DNA of 64,000 bases. It comes from CAXOVX01 sp964213345. Lineage in GTDB: Bacteria > Pseudomonadota > Alphaproteobacteria > Rickettsiales > Midichloriaceae. The notes below the pieces were generated by a model, which ran no database searches, had not been told where the DNA came from, and saw only the letters and a list, made by a program, of their open reading frames with translations. Shown here piece after piece: positions 32,963 to 42,028 of the stretch. The translations under genes were made by a program, and so were the position numbers. The stretch is from contig CAXOVX010000058.1 of assembly GCA_964213345.1 (NCBI GenBank), positions 13,782 to 77,781 of the forward strand, in the 5' to 3' direction. Position 1 is the stretch's first letter. Each line of letters begins with the position of its first letter.

Positions 32963-33319
32963 CTATTCAACTTTCGCGCCTTCAACAAGTGTTGTGGCAG
33001 ATTGCGATGACTGTTCTGACACAACTCGCTGATCATCATCGATCTGTGCACTATTGACACCACCTTCACCCAAACTTGTTAAAGCGTACTTGCAGAGCTC
33101 TTCGAATGGTACACCATGCTCTAAAGCCAATTTCTGAAGTTTCTCTAAACTGTCCATTATTTCCTGTGGTATCGTTCCTCCACGCTCACTTTGAATAAAT
33201 TTAGCTTGAAAAAATATGGGATGTTGGTCCATTTTAGGGGAGCCTATGTATATGGCGACCTTCGCAACCCTCCCTCCAAAGTCACAGGGGACATCCATCT
33301 TTACAACGGTAGCAGCCAT
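32963..33319 (-). CDS. DUF2610-domain protein
   Basis: 118 residues beginning MAATVVKMDVPCDFGGRVAK, followed by VAIYIGSPKMDQHPIFFQAK and GTIPQEIMDSLEKLQKLA, which I recognise as the DUF2610 family, known mainly from Rickettsiales. The domain covers about residues 1-85; the tail is acidic and Ser/Gln-rich and probably disordered. The start ATG 33319 has AAGGAAAAAA just upstream. It is a soluble cytosolic protein of unknown function, transcribed alone ahead of the two tRNA genes. Confidence 0.8.
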   Translation of the reverse strand: MAATVVKMDVPCDFGGRVAKVAIYIGSPKMDQHPIFFQAKFIQSERGGTIPQEIMDSLEKLQKLALEHGVPFEELCKYALTSLGEGGVNSAQIDDDQRVVSEQSSQSATTLVEGAKVE

Positions 33320-33471
33320 TTTTTTCCTTTTTTATCCCACTCTACGTATCTATCAGACTAAAATATAAAATTTTATCTGTCAATAGCAGACGAAAATATA
33401 GCCAAAATAACGCAACAACTCGTAGCAAAAGTGGAGTTTTGAAAAAAGTCTGTATTACTATATTATATCTG

Positions 33472-33544
33472 ACACCTGCCCATGGTTACCACTACACTTC
33501 TTGTTCTCACTATTACGCTCTTCTAGTGCTTATTAACTTGGTAT
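33472..33544. repeat. Partial repeat R1 that forms the 3' end of mnmA
   Basis: CTAGTGCTTATTAACTTGGTAT at the right end and CACTTCTTGTTCTCACTATTACGCTC before it match the R1 family. On the minus strand the terminal ATACCAAGT plus TTAA supplies the last codons (Ile-Pro-Ser) and stop of mnmA. Confidence 0.55.
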
Positions 33545-34645
33545 TTTCCTTATAATCCACCCACCTCCTAGCAATTTAGTTTTGTCATACATAACACATG
33601 CTTGTCCTGGAGTAATAGCGAAATAATCTTCATAAAGCTCTACCTCAGCTGCATCATGACCTGCATATTTTACAACGACATTAGAACCTATGTGGGTTGA
33701 TCGTAATTTTGCAGTACACTTTAAGGGGTGATTTAGATATATCTCATCATTTTGTGACATCCAGCTTATCCCTCTTATAAGTAATTTTTTTGACTTTAGA
33801 TCCTGTCTATAACCGACAACTACCTCGCTGTTTTCGGGGTCTATTTTTATCACGTATAAAGGTTCTGAGTGAGGGATATTCAGCCCTCTTCTTTGCCCAA
33901 TGGTGTAATTAATGGTCCCATCATGCTTACCAATGACGGCACCATCCCTGAATACAATGTTACCTGGCTGAAAAGCAGTGGGGCGAAATTTTGCTATAAT
34001 ACTCCTGTAATCACCGTTCGGCACGAAACATATATCTTGGCTATCTGGCTTGTCAGCGGTATTAAGCCCATAATGGTACGCTATTTCCCTTGTATGCGAT
34101 TTCTTGAAATTACCTAGTGGAAACAGCAAGTAATTTAATTGCTCATGTGTAGTTGTAAATAAAAAATAGCTCTGATCCTTACCTTCATCTACTGCTTTAT
34201 GCAATTCATGCTTACCATTTTGCGTTATTTTACGTGCATAATGCCCTGTAGCTATTTGATCAGCACCAAATTTTTTAGCAGCTTGTAATAAACCTTGAAA
34301 TTTTACCCGTTGGTTGCACAATACACATGGAATTGGAGTTTCTCCCCTTACATAACTATCTACAAACGGTTCTATGACTTCATGTTGAAAATTACGCTCA
34401 TAGTTAAAGGTATAGTGCGGTATGCCTATCTTTTTTGCTGCTATTTGAGCATCATAAATGTTGCTATCAACGTGACAGGCCCTTTCTTGACCTAGGATGT
34501 TATCTTTATTGCATAGTTGTAGTGTTACACCAATAACATCATATCCGACTTCATGCAATAAAGCAGCCGTTGTAGAGCTATCTACTCCGCCTGACATGGC
34601 TACAACTATCTTCGATCGTTCCCCTTGAGGGAGTGCTTTTAACAT
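33533..34645 (-). CDS. mnmA: tRNA-specific 2-thiouridylase MnmA
   Basis: MnmA thiolates U34 of tRNA-Lys, Glu and Gln. 370 residues. The PP-loop is AMSGGVDSSTTAALL near the N-terminus. The catalytic cysteines are in PCVLCNQRVKF and in SQDICFVPNGDY. The C-terminal beta-barrel ends with TPGQACVMYD and GGGWI. The final Ile-Pro-Ser and stop codon lie in an R1 repeat, which appears to have replaced the native stop with little harm because the conserved domain ends just before. It is 79 bases downstream of the small ORF after holB, on the same strand. Confidence 0.97.
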   Translation of the reverse strand: MLKALPQGERSKIVVAMSGGVDSSTTAALLHEVGYDVIGVTLQLCNKDNILGQERACHVDSNIYDAQIAAKKIGIPHYTFNYERNFQHEVIEPFVDSYVRGETPIPCVLCNQRVKFQGLLQAAKKFGADQIATGHYARKITQNGKHELHKAVDEGKDQSYFLFTTTHEQLNYLLFPLGNFKKSHTREIAYHYGLNTADKPDSQDICFVPNGDYRSIIAKFRPTAFQPGNIVFRDGAVIGKHDGTINYTIGQRRGLNIPHSEPLYVIKIDPENSEVVVGYRQDLKSKKLLIRGISWMSQNDEIYLNHPLKCTAKLRSTHIGSNVVVKYAGHDAAEVELYEDYFAITPGQACVMYDKTKLLGGGWIIRKIPS

Positions 34646-34724
34646 ATAATATTAATTTTCCCTTTTAACGCCACCTTTACTCCTATCATGTTTCCTTTGT
34701 GCAACTTAACAAATGGTTCTACAG

Positions 34725-34853
34725 TCAAGACACAAATCCTTTGTAAGAGCCATTAACATTACAACACACTTCTGCAAAGTCCATTTCCATACGAAACCTA
34801 CTTGGCCATGCTTTTTTAATATAGATATCACATCCATATTGTTGCAACATCAT
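34725..34853 (-). CDS. Small ORF directly after holB, 42 residues
   Basis: The ORF begins with ATGATG immediately after the holB stop (GAGGAGTAGATGATG). The last holB codons GAGGAG form a good ribosome-binding site, so coupled translation is likely. The protein has MLQQYGCDIYIKKAWPSRF, then MEMDFAEVCCNVNGSYKGF, and ends at TGA 34725-34727. It is not recognised and too short to be sure, but the start context is better than chance and it fills a gap within the rho-dapA-holB-mnmA run. Confidence 0.35.
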   Translation of the reverse strand: MMLQQYGCDIYIKKAWPSRFRMEMDFAEVCCNVNGSYKGFVS

Positions 34854-35936
34854 CTACTCCTCATCTATAATTCGGGGGTTATGGACTAAGATGCTAAATA
34901 GTACGGTACTTGGGTTAAGATACGCATTTTCAGCATCGTATAATAACGATTGTAAATTTGTTAAATAACGTAAATCTTTCTGAATTTCAGAGGCAGGTAA
35001 TTGTATCTTATCCTTTATATTGCCAACAATGATCCGAGGGAGTACATTCTTCAGTAATGCAAAATTATCTTTCAGTACACTATTATCTAGAATTTCATAT
35101 AATAGTTTTATACTATCGCGTTCTGACATAGGTACAGAATAAAATTTTTGTATAGATTGTACCAAGGCTAATATATTGTTACTGCAGAGTTTCAGCGCGA
35201 TGCCCATATTCCCACCAGAAAGCCTAAATATTGCCTCCAGCTCTGTATTTCCAAGCTGAAAGTCTTTTACTTTTTCACGCAATATGCTGCAAAAGTCGCT
35301 ATAAGCTAGTGCTTGAGTCTTTATTATACAGCAACGTGACCTTACAGTAGGCAGAATAGTGGCAAGTTTACTAGTTACCAAAATAATACAAGTATATGCT
35401 GTAGGCTCTTCTAATAACTTCAACAACCCATTGCTTGCATTAAGATTTAGGTGTTCTGCTCCATCTATCATGAGCATTTTCCGTGTACCACATCCAGGTG
35501 TAGTCTGTAAGAATGCTTGTGCTAATCTGATTTCATCAATGGTAATACCCACTTTTTCCTTTTGTGTAAACGAATTGTAGATACATTCTGAGCTAATATG
35601 TAAGAGATCTGGATGCTGCAACTTATTTACCAACTTTGCTACTTCAGGGGTCATTGCAAGAATACTCAATTCTGCATTTTTACTCATACTTGATGTATTG
35701 TATTGTGACAAAGTAATATCATCTCGGATAGATAAAAGAGTCTTGGCTAATCTGCGGGCAAAAGTCGCTTTACCGGTACTTGCGGGGCCACTTATGATAT
35801 AGGCATGATGTAACTTATTGTCTGTTATAGCAGCGGCAAAAAAATTCCAAACCTTATCAATACCATATATGCGGCTCTCAGTAGATAATAAACAATTATC
35901 GGGGTTTTCTCCTCCAGCCCGGGTAACTTTTCTCAT
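34854..35936 (-). CDS. holB: DNA polymerase III subunit delta'
   Basis: Clamp-loader subunit of the replicase. 360 residues. The AAA+ domain begins with IYGIDKVWNFFAAAI and HHAYIISGPASTGKATFARR (Walker A region). Sensor-like segments follow: the GTRKMLMIDGAEHLNLNASN stretch (Walker B and helix) and LLEEPTAYTCIILVTSKLAT with VRSRC (SRC motif). The C-terminal helical collar is divergent. It sits 12 bases downstream of dapA in the same direction. The start ATG 35936 is taken; the first 20 residues are not conserved. Confidence 0.9.
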   Translation of the reverse strand: MRKVTRAGGENPDNCLLSTESRIYGIDKVWNFFAAAITDNKLHHAYIISGPASTGKATFARRLAKTLLSIRDDITLSQYNTSSMSKNAELSILAMTPEVAKLVNKLQHPDLLHISSECIYNSFTQKEKVGITIDEIRLAQAFLQTTPGCGTRKMLMIDGAEHLNLNASNGLLKLLEEPTAYTCIILVTSKLATILPTVRSRCCIIKTQALAYSDFCSILREKVKDFQLGNTELEAIFRLSGGNMGIALKLCSNNILALVQSIQKFYSVPMSERDSIKLLYEILDNSVLKDNFALLKNVLPRIIVGNIKDKIQLPASEIQKDLRYLTNLQSLLYDAENAYLNPSTVLFSILVHNPRIIDEE

Positions 35937-35948
35937 ATGTACCCTCTT

Positions 35949-36854
35949 TCATGATTCCAATGCCTTTGCTAAATTTACGATGTTTGCGATAATTTGTTTG
36001 CTATTTTCGCCTAATTCACATAAGGGTAGCCTGATATGTGGACTATGTATTATGTTTAACAGGTATGCAGCGTATTTTACTGGTATAGGATTTGTTTCGC
36101 AAAACATAGCTCTATGTATTGGAAATAATTTTTGTTGCAAACGTAGAGCTTCATCATAGTGGTCCTGCCTCAGTAGTTCTTGAATTTTATTGCACTGATG
36201 AGGTATGATATTCGAAGATACTGATATACACCCTTGTCCACCATGAGCATTAAAGGCAATTGCGGTGGAATCTTCACCAGATAGTTGCGTGAAGTTCTTT
36301 ACTCCACTACTACTCAGTAATGTCTGTAAAAACAAAGGACGATCTAGGTTAGATGTTGAGTCTTTTACTCCTACTATTCGAGGCAGCTGAGCTAGTTTGT
36401 GTATCGTATGATCTTGTATGTCTATTCCTGTACGACCCGGAACATTGTAAATAAATATTGGAATATCGGACTTATCATGAACCAGTTTATAATGGGCATA
36501 TAGTCCATCTTGAGGTGGCTTATTGTAATATGGTGTAACAATTAAAACTGCATCTGCACCTAAATTTTTGGCTTGTTTCGTATAAAAAATTGTTTGTTCT
36601 GTATCATTAGTTCCGGTCCCTACAACTAGCTTCATACTCGATTGACTTGAATGTGTGAGGTCCGATACATATCGAATCGCATCTGCCCTTTCTTCGCACT
36701 TTATTGTTGCTGCTTCTCCTGTAGAGCCAAAAACTACAACACCATTTACTTTTGCTTCCATCTGCAGGGTAATGAGTTTTTCGAGACTTGCAAAATCTAT
36801 CTTCCCTTCATCCGAGAATGGTGTAATAAGAGCAGTGTATAATCCTTCCCACAT
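35949..36854 (-). CDS. dapA: 4-hydroxy-tetrahydrodipicolinate synthase
   Basis: DapA condenses pyruvate with aspartate semialdehyde, the first step to DAP. The frame is open to 36923, but the start at ATG 36854 (MWEGLYTALITPF) gives 301 residues, the usual length, and avoids overlap with the rho coding end. Features are GSTGEAATIKCEER (Thr-Thr equivalents at the active site), PYYNKPPQDGLYAHY (Tyr), the IYNVPGRTGIDI motif (Tyr and Arg) and the Schiff-base Lys in GVKDSTSNL. It is ten bases downstream of rho, followed by holB. Confidence 0.96.
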   Translation of the reverse strand: MWEGLYTALITPFSDEGKIDFASLEKLITLQMEAKVNGVVVFGSTGEAATIKCEERADAIRYVSDLTHSSQSSMKLVVGTGTNDTEQTIFYTKQAKNLGADAVLIVTPYYNKPPQDGLYAHYKLVHDKSDIPIFIYNVPGRTGIDIQDHTIHKLAQLPRIVGVKDSTSNLDRPLFLQTLLSSSGVKNFTQLSGEDSTAIAFNAHGGQGCISVSSNIIPHQCNKIQELLRQDHYDEALRLQQKLFPIHRAMFCETNPIPVKYAAYLLNIIHSPHIRLPLCELGENSKQIIANIVNLAKALES

Positions 36855-36864
36855 GGCATTTCCC

Positions 36865-38346
36865 CTATTCTCTCCTAGTTTTATTATTGGAACTATATGT
36901 GTCCATTTGTTGAAAGAACTCATGGTTGAATTTTGAAGGTTTTAATTTATCTATTAAAAACTCTATGGATTCTGTTGGTCCCATAGGGTTGATTATTTTT
37001 CTCAAAATCCATATTTTAGATAAAGTTGTTTTATCTACTAGCAAGTCCTCTTTCCGTGTCCCCGATTTTGATATATCAATTGCGGGGAATATGCGTCTGT
37101 CGGCAATTTTCCTATCTAGTATAATTTCAGAATTACCTGTTCCTTTAAATTCTTCAAATATCACCTCATCCATTCTGGAACCCGTCTCAATTAAAGCGGT
37201 TGCTATAATGGTTAAAGACCCCTTTTCCTCGATATTACGAGCTGCTCCGAAAAAGCGTTTTGGTCTTTGTAGTGCATTTGAATCTACACCACCACTTAAA
37301 ACTTTACCAGAAGAAGGAGCGATATTATTGTATGCACGTGCTAATCTTGTGATGGAGTCTAGTAATATTACAACGTCCTTCTTTGTTTCTACAAGTCGTT
37401 TTGCTTTTTCTATAACCATTTCTGCTAATTGCACGTGTCTATAATAAGGCTCATCGAAGGTAGAGCTAACTACTTCCCCCTTCACAGATCTCAACATATC
37501 TGTTACTTCTTCCGGTCTCTCGTCGATTAGAAGAACAATTAATATGATATCGGGGTAATTACGAGTAATAGAGTGGGCTATGTTTTGAATTAACATTGTC
37601 TTACCTGTGCGTGGTGGTGCTACAATTAAAGCCCTTTGCCCACGTCCTAATGGAGATACTATGTCTATGATACGAGCACTTAAAGTATTAGGTGCCCCGT
37701 CAATACTCTCCAACATGATTAATTGCTCAGGATAAAGTGGTGTCAAATCATCAAAATGTGGCCTATGTTTATTCTTTAATGGCTCACTTCCATTGATAGT
37801 ACTGATATTAGTAATGGCAAAATATCTTTCATTTTTACGCGGAGCTCTGATAGGTCCCGCAATTGTATCTCCTGTACGCAGTGCATACTTCCTAATTTGA
37901 TTTGGAGAAACATATATATCATCTGGTCCAGGTACGTAATTAGATTCTGGGGAACGTAAAAAGCCATAGCCATCTTGCAAAATTTCCAATATACCCTCTC
38001 CTACCATTACCCCACCTTTCTCAGCCAAATGTTGTAAAATAGCAAAAATGAGGTCATGCTTCTGTAAACTTTCTGGGTTTTCCACATGAAGTGATTCTGC
38101 AAATATCATTAACCCTTCAGGGCTCTTCCTTTTTAAATCTTTAAGATGGTAAGTAACTTCGGTATTCGCTGAACCTTCATCAGCACTATTTGCAGTGAAT
38201 GAAGCAGCACTAGGTGCAGCACTTGCACTATCAACTACTGTATCAGACTTTTTACCATTTTGCAGTAGTGTTTCTTGCTGTTCTTGCGAACCGAGCGTCG
38301 CTTGTACCACGTTTTTTGCGTGCTTCGTTATTCCAAGTGTTGCCAT
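36865..38346 (-). CDS. rho: Transcription termination factor Rho
   Basis: Hexameric RNA helicase. 493 residues, about 75 longer than E. coli Rho because of an N-terminal extension rich in Ser, Ala and Gln (residues 1-70). Then follow the RNA-binding cold-shock domain (DGYGFLRSPESNYVPGPDDI), the Walker A region LIVAPPRTGKTMLIQNIAHS, Walker B VVILLDSITRLARAYN, the Q-loop/R-loop region and the C-terminal NPMGPTESIEFLIDKL. The start ATG 38346 has AAGGAAAG upstream. It is first in the run with dapA, holB and mnmA. Confidence 0.97.
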   Translation of the reverse strand: MATLGITKHAKNVVQATLGSQEQQETLLQNGKKSDTVVDSASAAPSAASFTANSADEGSANTEVTYHLKDLKRKSPEGLMIFAESLHVENPESLQKHDLIFAILQHLAEKGGVMVGEGILEILQDGYGFLRSPESNYVPGPDDIYVSPNQIRKYALRTGDTIAGPIRAPRKNERYFAITNISTINGSEPLKNKHRPHFDDLTPLYPEQLIMLESIDGAPNTLSARIIDIVSPLGRGQRALIVAPPRTGKTMLIQNIAHSITRNYPDIILIVLLIDERPEEVTDMLRSVKGEVVSSTFDEPYYRHVQLAEMVIEKAKRLVETKKDVVILLDSITRLARAYNNIAPSSGKVLSGGVDSNALQRPKRFFGAARNIEEKGSLTIIATALIETGSRMDEVIFEEFKGTGNSEIILDRKIADRRIFPAIDISKSGTRKEDLLVDKTTLSKIWILRKIINPMGPTESIEFLIDKLKPSKFNHEFFQQMDTYSSNNKTRRE

Positions 38347-38674
38347 GATATTTATCTTTCCTTATGTAAGTGGTTTTTTTAAGATTTTATTGCGTTACAG
38401 TACTGCAACTATGCGATCATCTTTTGGAATATACTTGCAATTGCAATACAATCATTCTGAAAATTTCTTAGACTATACATTGAACTAAAATATGATTACC
38501 ACAAGAAGAATTTTTTCTTTCCAGGAAGAAATCTATGTTCTTGAGATCGGCCTAGCATTGTCTGCGTACTACATTACACTAATACAGATAAATGTAAACA
38601 ACTAGAAAATAGCCCGAGTACAGTGTATACTGCAAATTATAAGAAATGTAAATATTATATTAGTATGTAACAGT
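38347..38674. other. Divergent promoter region between rho and the HAD gene
   Basis: 328 bases, AT-rich, no gene. It should hold the rho promoter and leader on the minus strand and the promoter of the HAD hydrolase on the plus strand. I see no strong conserved motif or repeat. Confidence 0.5.
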
Positions 38675-39583
38675 ATGCAATGTATTAGTAGTATATCTAC
38701 AATTATCCCACTTTATGACCTATATATTGTTGATATATATGGAGTTATTTTTTATGAACAACATCTAATAAATCAAGCAATAGAAGTCATAGGATTATTA
38801 AAACAACTGGGAAAAACGGCATTTTTCCTATCTAATTTTCATAAAACTAATGCATATATAAAAAAAATGTTGATCGACATTGCTGTCAAAGACAATAATA
38901 AATATGCACAAGAAGTGCTAAAAGATATAGCAATATTTACTTCATGCGATTTTTTTATAGAGTTTGTCATTAGATATCATACAGCGCTTAATCTAAGCAC
39001 AAATGATGCATTTTTGTTTTTACGGGGAAAAGCTTATGTAGTAGGAGATACAAAACATCATTTGATTTCAGAAATATCTATGCGCTTGCGAAATATGGGA
39101 TGTAAGCCATTTGAAGTAGCCTCTTCTGTAAAAGAGGCAGATTATTTGATAATGCTGGCCTATTCACAACCAAATGACAATATGCCTATGAGTAGATGGG
39201 ATGATGTATTGCATTTAGCGGCAGAAATGAGTCTACCTTGTCTTTGTCCTTATCCAGATGTTGCGCCATATCACACAAAACAAAAACGTATATATACCCC
39301 AGGATTCTATGCGCAGCATTATCAACAAATGAACAGTTGTATGGTATATAACTTTGGAAAGCCATACAAAGAAACGTATGATTTTGCTATCAGTAGCCTA
39401 GGAGTTGATGTTAGTAGTAGCAAAATATTAGTGATTGGAGACAGCATGGTACACGATATTGCAGGAGCGAATAATATTGGGGCTGATTCCTTGCTGATAG
39501 ATAAATATGCATACAGTGATACTGCTAGATTAGCTAATAGCACAAATTTCCCAACTTATATAATGGAAATACTGAGAGTATGA
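38675..39583 (+). CDS. HAD-superfamily class IIA hydrolase (TIGR01459-like)
   Basis: 302 residues. Motif I is IVDIYGVIFYEQ (about 18-29), where the family has D-x-W-G-V; the second acidic residue position is Tyr. Motif II is LSNFHK. The cap domain covers about 80-215, motif III Lys is in GKPYKETYDFA, and motif IV is VIGDSMVHDIAGANNIG. This subgroup is common in alphaproteobacteria and Rickettsiales; the substrate is unknown, likely a phosphorylated metabolite. It precedes dciA by 47 bases on the same strand. Confidence 0.85.
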   Translation: MQCISSISTIIPLYDLYIVDIYGVIFYEQHLINQAIEVIGLLKQLGKTAFFLSNFHKTNAYIKKMLIDIAVKDNNKYAQEVLKDIAIFTSCDFFIEFVIRYHTALNLSTNDAFLFLRGKAYVVGDTKHHLISEISMRLRNMGCKPFEVASSVKEADYLIMLAYSQPNDNMPMSRWDDVLHLAAEMSLPCLCPYPDVAPYHTKQKRIYTPGFYAQHYQQMNSCMVYNFGKPYKETYDFAISSLGVDVSSSKILVIGDSMVHDIAGANNIGADSLLIDKYAYSDTARLANSTNFPTYIMEILRV

Positions 39584-39630
39584 GAAGTTTAGCCTGCCTG
39601 GTAAATTGTAACAATTTTACGAAAAATTAA

Positions 39631-40119
39631 GTGAAAAAGCTCAATGTTTTAATGAACAATACGATCGCGAATTGTTGTCGTAAAAGTAGTTTCACACATC
39701 ACCAAATCATAGTAGATTGGGAGCACATTGTAGGTCTAAAATTGGCCAAAATTGCCATTCCATTTGCACTCAAAATTCCTCCATCTCAGAGTGCTAACGG
39801 AACTTTGATATTGGCTATTAGCAATCCAGGATATGTTATGGAGTTACAAATGTCTGAAACTACGATATTGCAGAAAATTAATACCTATTTTGGTTATCAG
39901 GCGATAAGTGCTATAAAATTAGTAATCAACGATAAGGCGTTTAAGTTACATTCTATCAATAATGACAGTGAAACATTTCAGCATGGTGCAAATCTTTATG
40001 GGACTAAGCACTTAGAGAGCAATTTCGCCCAAATTTTAGATGGAAGTGTGGCGCAAATATCTGATACGGAAGTAAAAACAGCTATAAGTGCATTGAGAGA
40101 TGCGTTGTTTAAAAGTTAA
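39631..40119 (+). CDS. DciA-like DUF721 protein, putative replicative-helicase loader
   Basis: 162 residues from a GTG start. The DUF721 domain (about 8-105) shows IVDWEHIVGLKLAKIAIPFA, then LILAISNPGYVMELQMSETT and ILQKINTYFGYQAI, the alternating strand and helix pattern of the family. DciA replaces DnaC as loader of DnaB in most bacteria. The C-terminal 50 residues are not conserved. It is downstream of the HAD gene. An imperfect inverted repeat (about 40222-40266, arms around CACACAATCA and TTGTGTAG) follows and may serve as terminator. Confidence 0.8.
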   Translation: MKKLNVLMNNTIANCCRKSSFTHHQIIVDWEHIVGLKLAKIAIPFALKIPPSQSANGTLILAISNPGYVMELQMSETTILQKINTYFGYQAISAIKLVINDKAFKLHSINNDSETFQHGANLYGTKHLESNFAQILDGSVAQISDTEVKTAISALRDALFKS

Positions 40120-40332
40120 TCAATAGCAAAGTTCAGTACCTTTACACGTTAGTTACCTTACCCTTTTAACCCAAGCATCCGTAATAGAAGTCAAGAAGAA
40201 AGGAGGTAAAATTACAACACACAATCAGCTCAAAGTAGCTATATAGGCTATTTTGATTGTGTAGCGGTAGTGTTGTTTAGTCTTATATTCAGTCTCAAGT
40301 CTTGCAATATCATGAATCTTAAACGAAATCAA

Positions 40333-40715
40333 TTACTCTCTTCGTTGTATTAATGAGTGCTGATATTCTACTTTGGCAGATAAAGCAAATGTTGCTGCGT
40401 AATCGTATAAAAGCTTACAATCAACACGATCTGTTTTAGCTAAACATCCTTTAGCTTTTGCATAAGAGCGGACTTTATTAGGATGAACTGTATTAAAAGC
40501 TAGTTGATTTGATTTTAGAAACTGTTTGAATTTATGCTCGTAACCACCCGTAGGTTCGTACAACAATCACTTCTCTTAATTCTTTGTAATATTGGATAAT
40601 AAAAGAAAGAAAATCAGTAAAACCACTCTCAGATTACTAACTTCCAAAGCTTTATCTACAATAGGTAAGTAAAGATAAAGTGATGCCTACAACACCAATA
40701 TAAGTTGCCATAAAA
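40333..40715 (-). pseudogene. IS110-family transposase, N-terminal fragment
   Basis: On the minus strand the start TYIGVVG (worn DEDD motif region) is followed, after stops and a frameshift, by ESGFTDFLSFIIQYYKELRE. In another frame come YEPTGGYEHKFKQFLKSNQ, NTVHPNKVRSYAKAKG and KTDRVDCKLLYDYA, all landmarks of IS110 transposases. Everything after that, including the Ser-containing C-terminal domain, is missing. Region 40120-40332 before it has only the inverted repeat after dciA. Confidence 0.75.
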
Positions 40716-40955
40716 CCAGTTTGTATAGTATATTTTGCAATGGAATATGCTACTTCATACGCAAGGTAAACCTTTCGGCATCCGTTCGTAGCACCTGAGA
40801 GTGGGTCTTTCCTCGGGGTCGAACTCTATGCTTCAAATATGGATACAGTTTACCCACTCTTGCCTAAATATCACTGATCACATCATACCTATTCTGGCAA
40901 CTTTATTGTATGTACTTTGGATTAGGAATGGATAATATATTGCAATAAGATGGAG

Positions 40956-41332
40956 ATATGATATCTGTTTAAAGGAGCCGATAAAGGGTAACAAAATAGG
41001 ATTCATATGGAAATAGATTTTACAGGAATATATTGTTATGTTGATGATTTTTGCAAAGGATTTATAACTTGGTTGGAAATACATTTATAAAAGGCAAGGA
41101 CAACGAAAGGCAAGAGGAGTAGGAAGTGCAATATGATCCTTAGTGAGGTAGTGACTATAATATTAGGCTACCAAGAGAGTAAGTTTAGTTGTTTTATGTG
41201 TATGTAAAACACCGGAGAGATTTCAAAAATTTATTGTTGTATGATAGGTTTGTAGCCGTATTGAAGCGTATTTTGCCTATATTATGTTGCTTATTGCAAT
41301 GCATTACTGGAGAGGTTACTGGTATCCAATTT
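40956..41332 (+). mobile_element. IS982-family element, copy 1, truncated
   Basis: Nearly identical to the first ~375 bases of the copy at 42029 (shared ATATGATATCTGTTTAAAGG, GGTAACAAA and the transposase start IDFTGIYCYVDDFCKGF). The transposase is broken by stops. Similarity ends abruptly at 41332, where an IS200/IS605 element begins. The bases before it (40716-40955) show nothing identified. Confidence 0.7.
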
Positions 41333-41850
41333 ATGTTTCTCTGTGGGATAGGGTTAATACCCTTGCCTTTAGGCGAACAGTTTAGTACTATTTTTTTATT
41401 TTATGTTATACAGGAAAGGGTCTCACATCATATATGAATTAAAATATCATATTATCTGGTGTACTAAGTATAGGTACAGAGTATTGACAGGGTTAAGTTA
41501 GGGAGCTTATTAGGGAAGGCTAATTACGTGGACATCAGTCTGGCTCATTAAGTTCCGCGTCGGTACCGCCTAATATGGGCATTTCGAAATTGGTGCAGTA
41601 TATTAAGGGTAAAAGTAGCCGTAAAGTGCTAATGGAATTTGAGCAATTAAAGAAAAAATATTGTGGACAACATATATGGGCTAAAGGATATTTTGCAGTT
41701 ACAGTTGGTAACCTAAATGAGCAGTAAGTTCAGGAGTGCATTGAAAACCAGGAAGCGTATCATAGAACGATAGTTTTGAGATTCCATCTCACTAATCTGC
41801 TTTGCAAGCGTTAACTCAAACTACCTGCTTTAGCGGGTAGTAGTTGATCT
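41333..41850 (+). mobile_element. IS200/IS605-family element, decayed, with both end hairpins
   Basis: It begins where IS982 copy 1 is cut. Two small hairpins with the same TTTA loop mark the ends: TTGCC-TTTA-GGCGA (41363-41376) and CTACCTGC-TTTA-GCGGGTAG (41821-41840), as expected for the single-strand-transposing IS200/IS605 group. Between them is a broken Y1 transposase gene. Confidence 0.65.
41403..41727 (+). pseudogene. IS200/IS605 TnpA (Y1 HUH transposase), broken
   Basis: From ATG 41403 it reads RKGSHHIYELKYHIIWCTKY, then stops after RVLTGLS. Later, in frame again, come PPNMGISKLVQYIKGKSSRK and FEQLKKKYCGQHIWAKGYFA, then stop TAA 41725-41727. The central HUH motif (normally DHVHLL) is lost through a degenerate stretch, and the C-terminal helix with the catalytic tyrosine is short. 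It is not functional. Confidence 0.75.
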
Positions 41851-41928
41851 CTTGCCAAACAACAGACTCCTTTCGGAATAATTCGCTTGTGTATGTCAAA
41901 ATGCGGGTGGCACATGGGGCGCAGCAGG

Positions 41929-41983
41929 GCTCCAGTGCGCACTGGAGCTTTGGATGTGTGGGTGGCTCGCAGCCAAAGCAGAG
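41929..41983. repeat. Perfect 20-bp palindrome with a second adjoining stem
   Basis: GCTCCAGTGCGCACTGGAGC (41929-41948) is a perfect palindrome. Overlapping its end, GCTTTGG pairs with CCAAAGC about 20 bases on. The surrounding 41890-41990 is clearly more GC-rich than its neighbours and is followed by the small repeated motif GAGTTTCAAAGAAGTCT. It lies between the IS200/IS605 end and IS982 copy 2. Confidence 0.6.
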
Positions 41984-42028
41984 AGTTTCAAAGAAGTCTT
42001 ATCAATGCCCCTCTTTAACCCACTCTGC

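Noticed and set aside
36855..36923. N-terminal extension of dapA by 23 codons
   Set aside because: It overlaps the rho coding end and is not part of the family; Met at 36854 gives the standard enzyme.
36926..37444. Plus-strand frame of 172 codons
   Set aside because: Antisense shadow of the rho catalytic domain.
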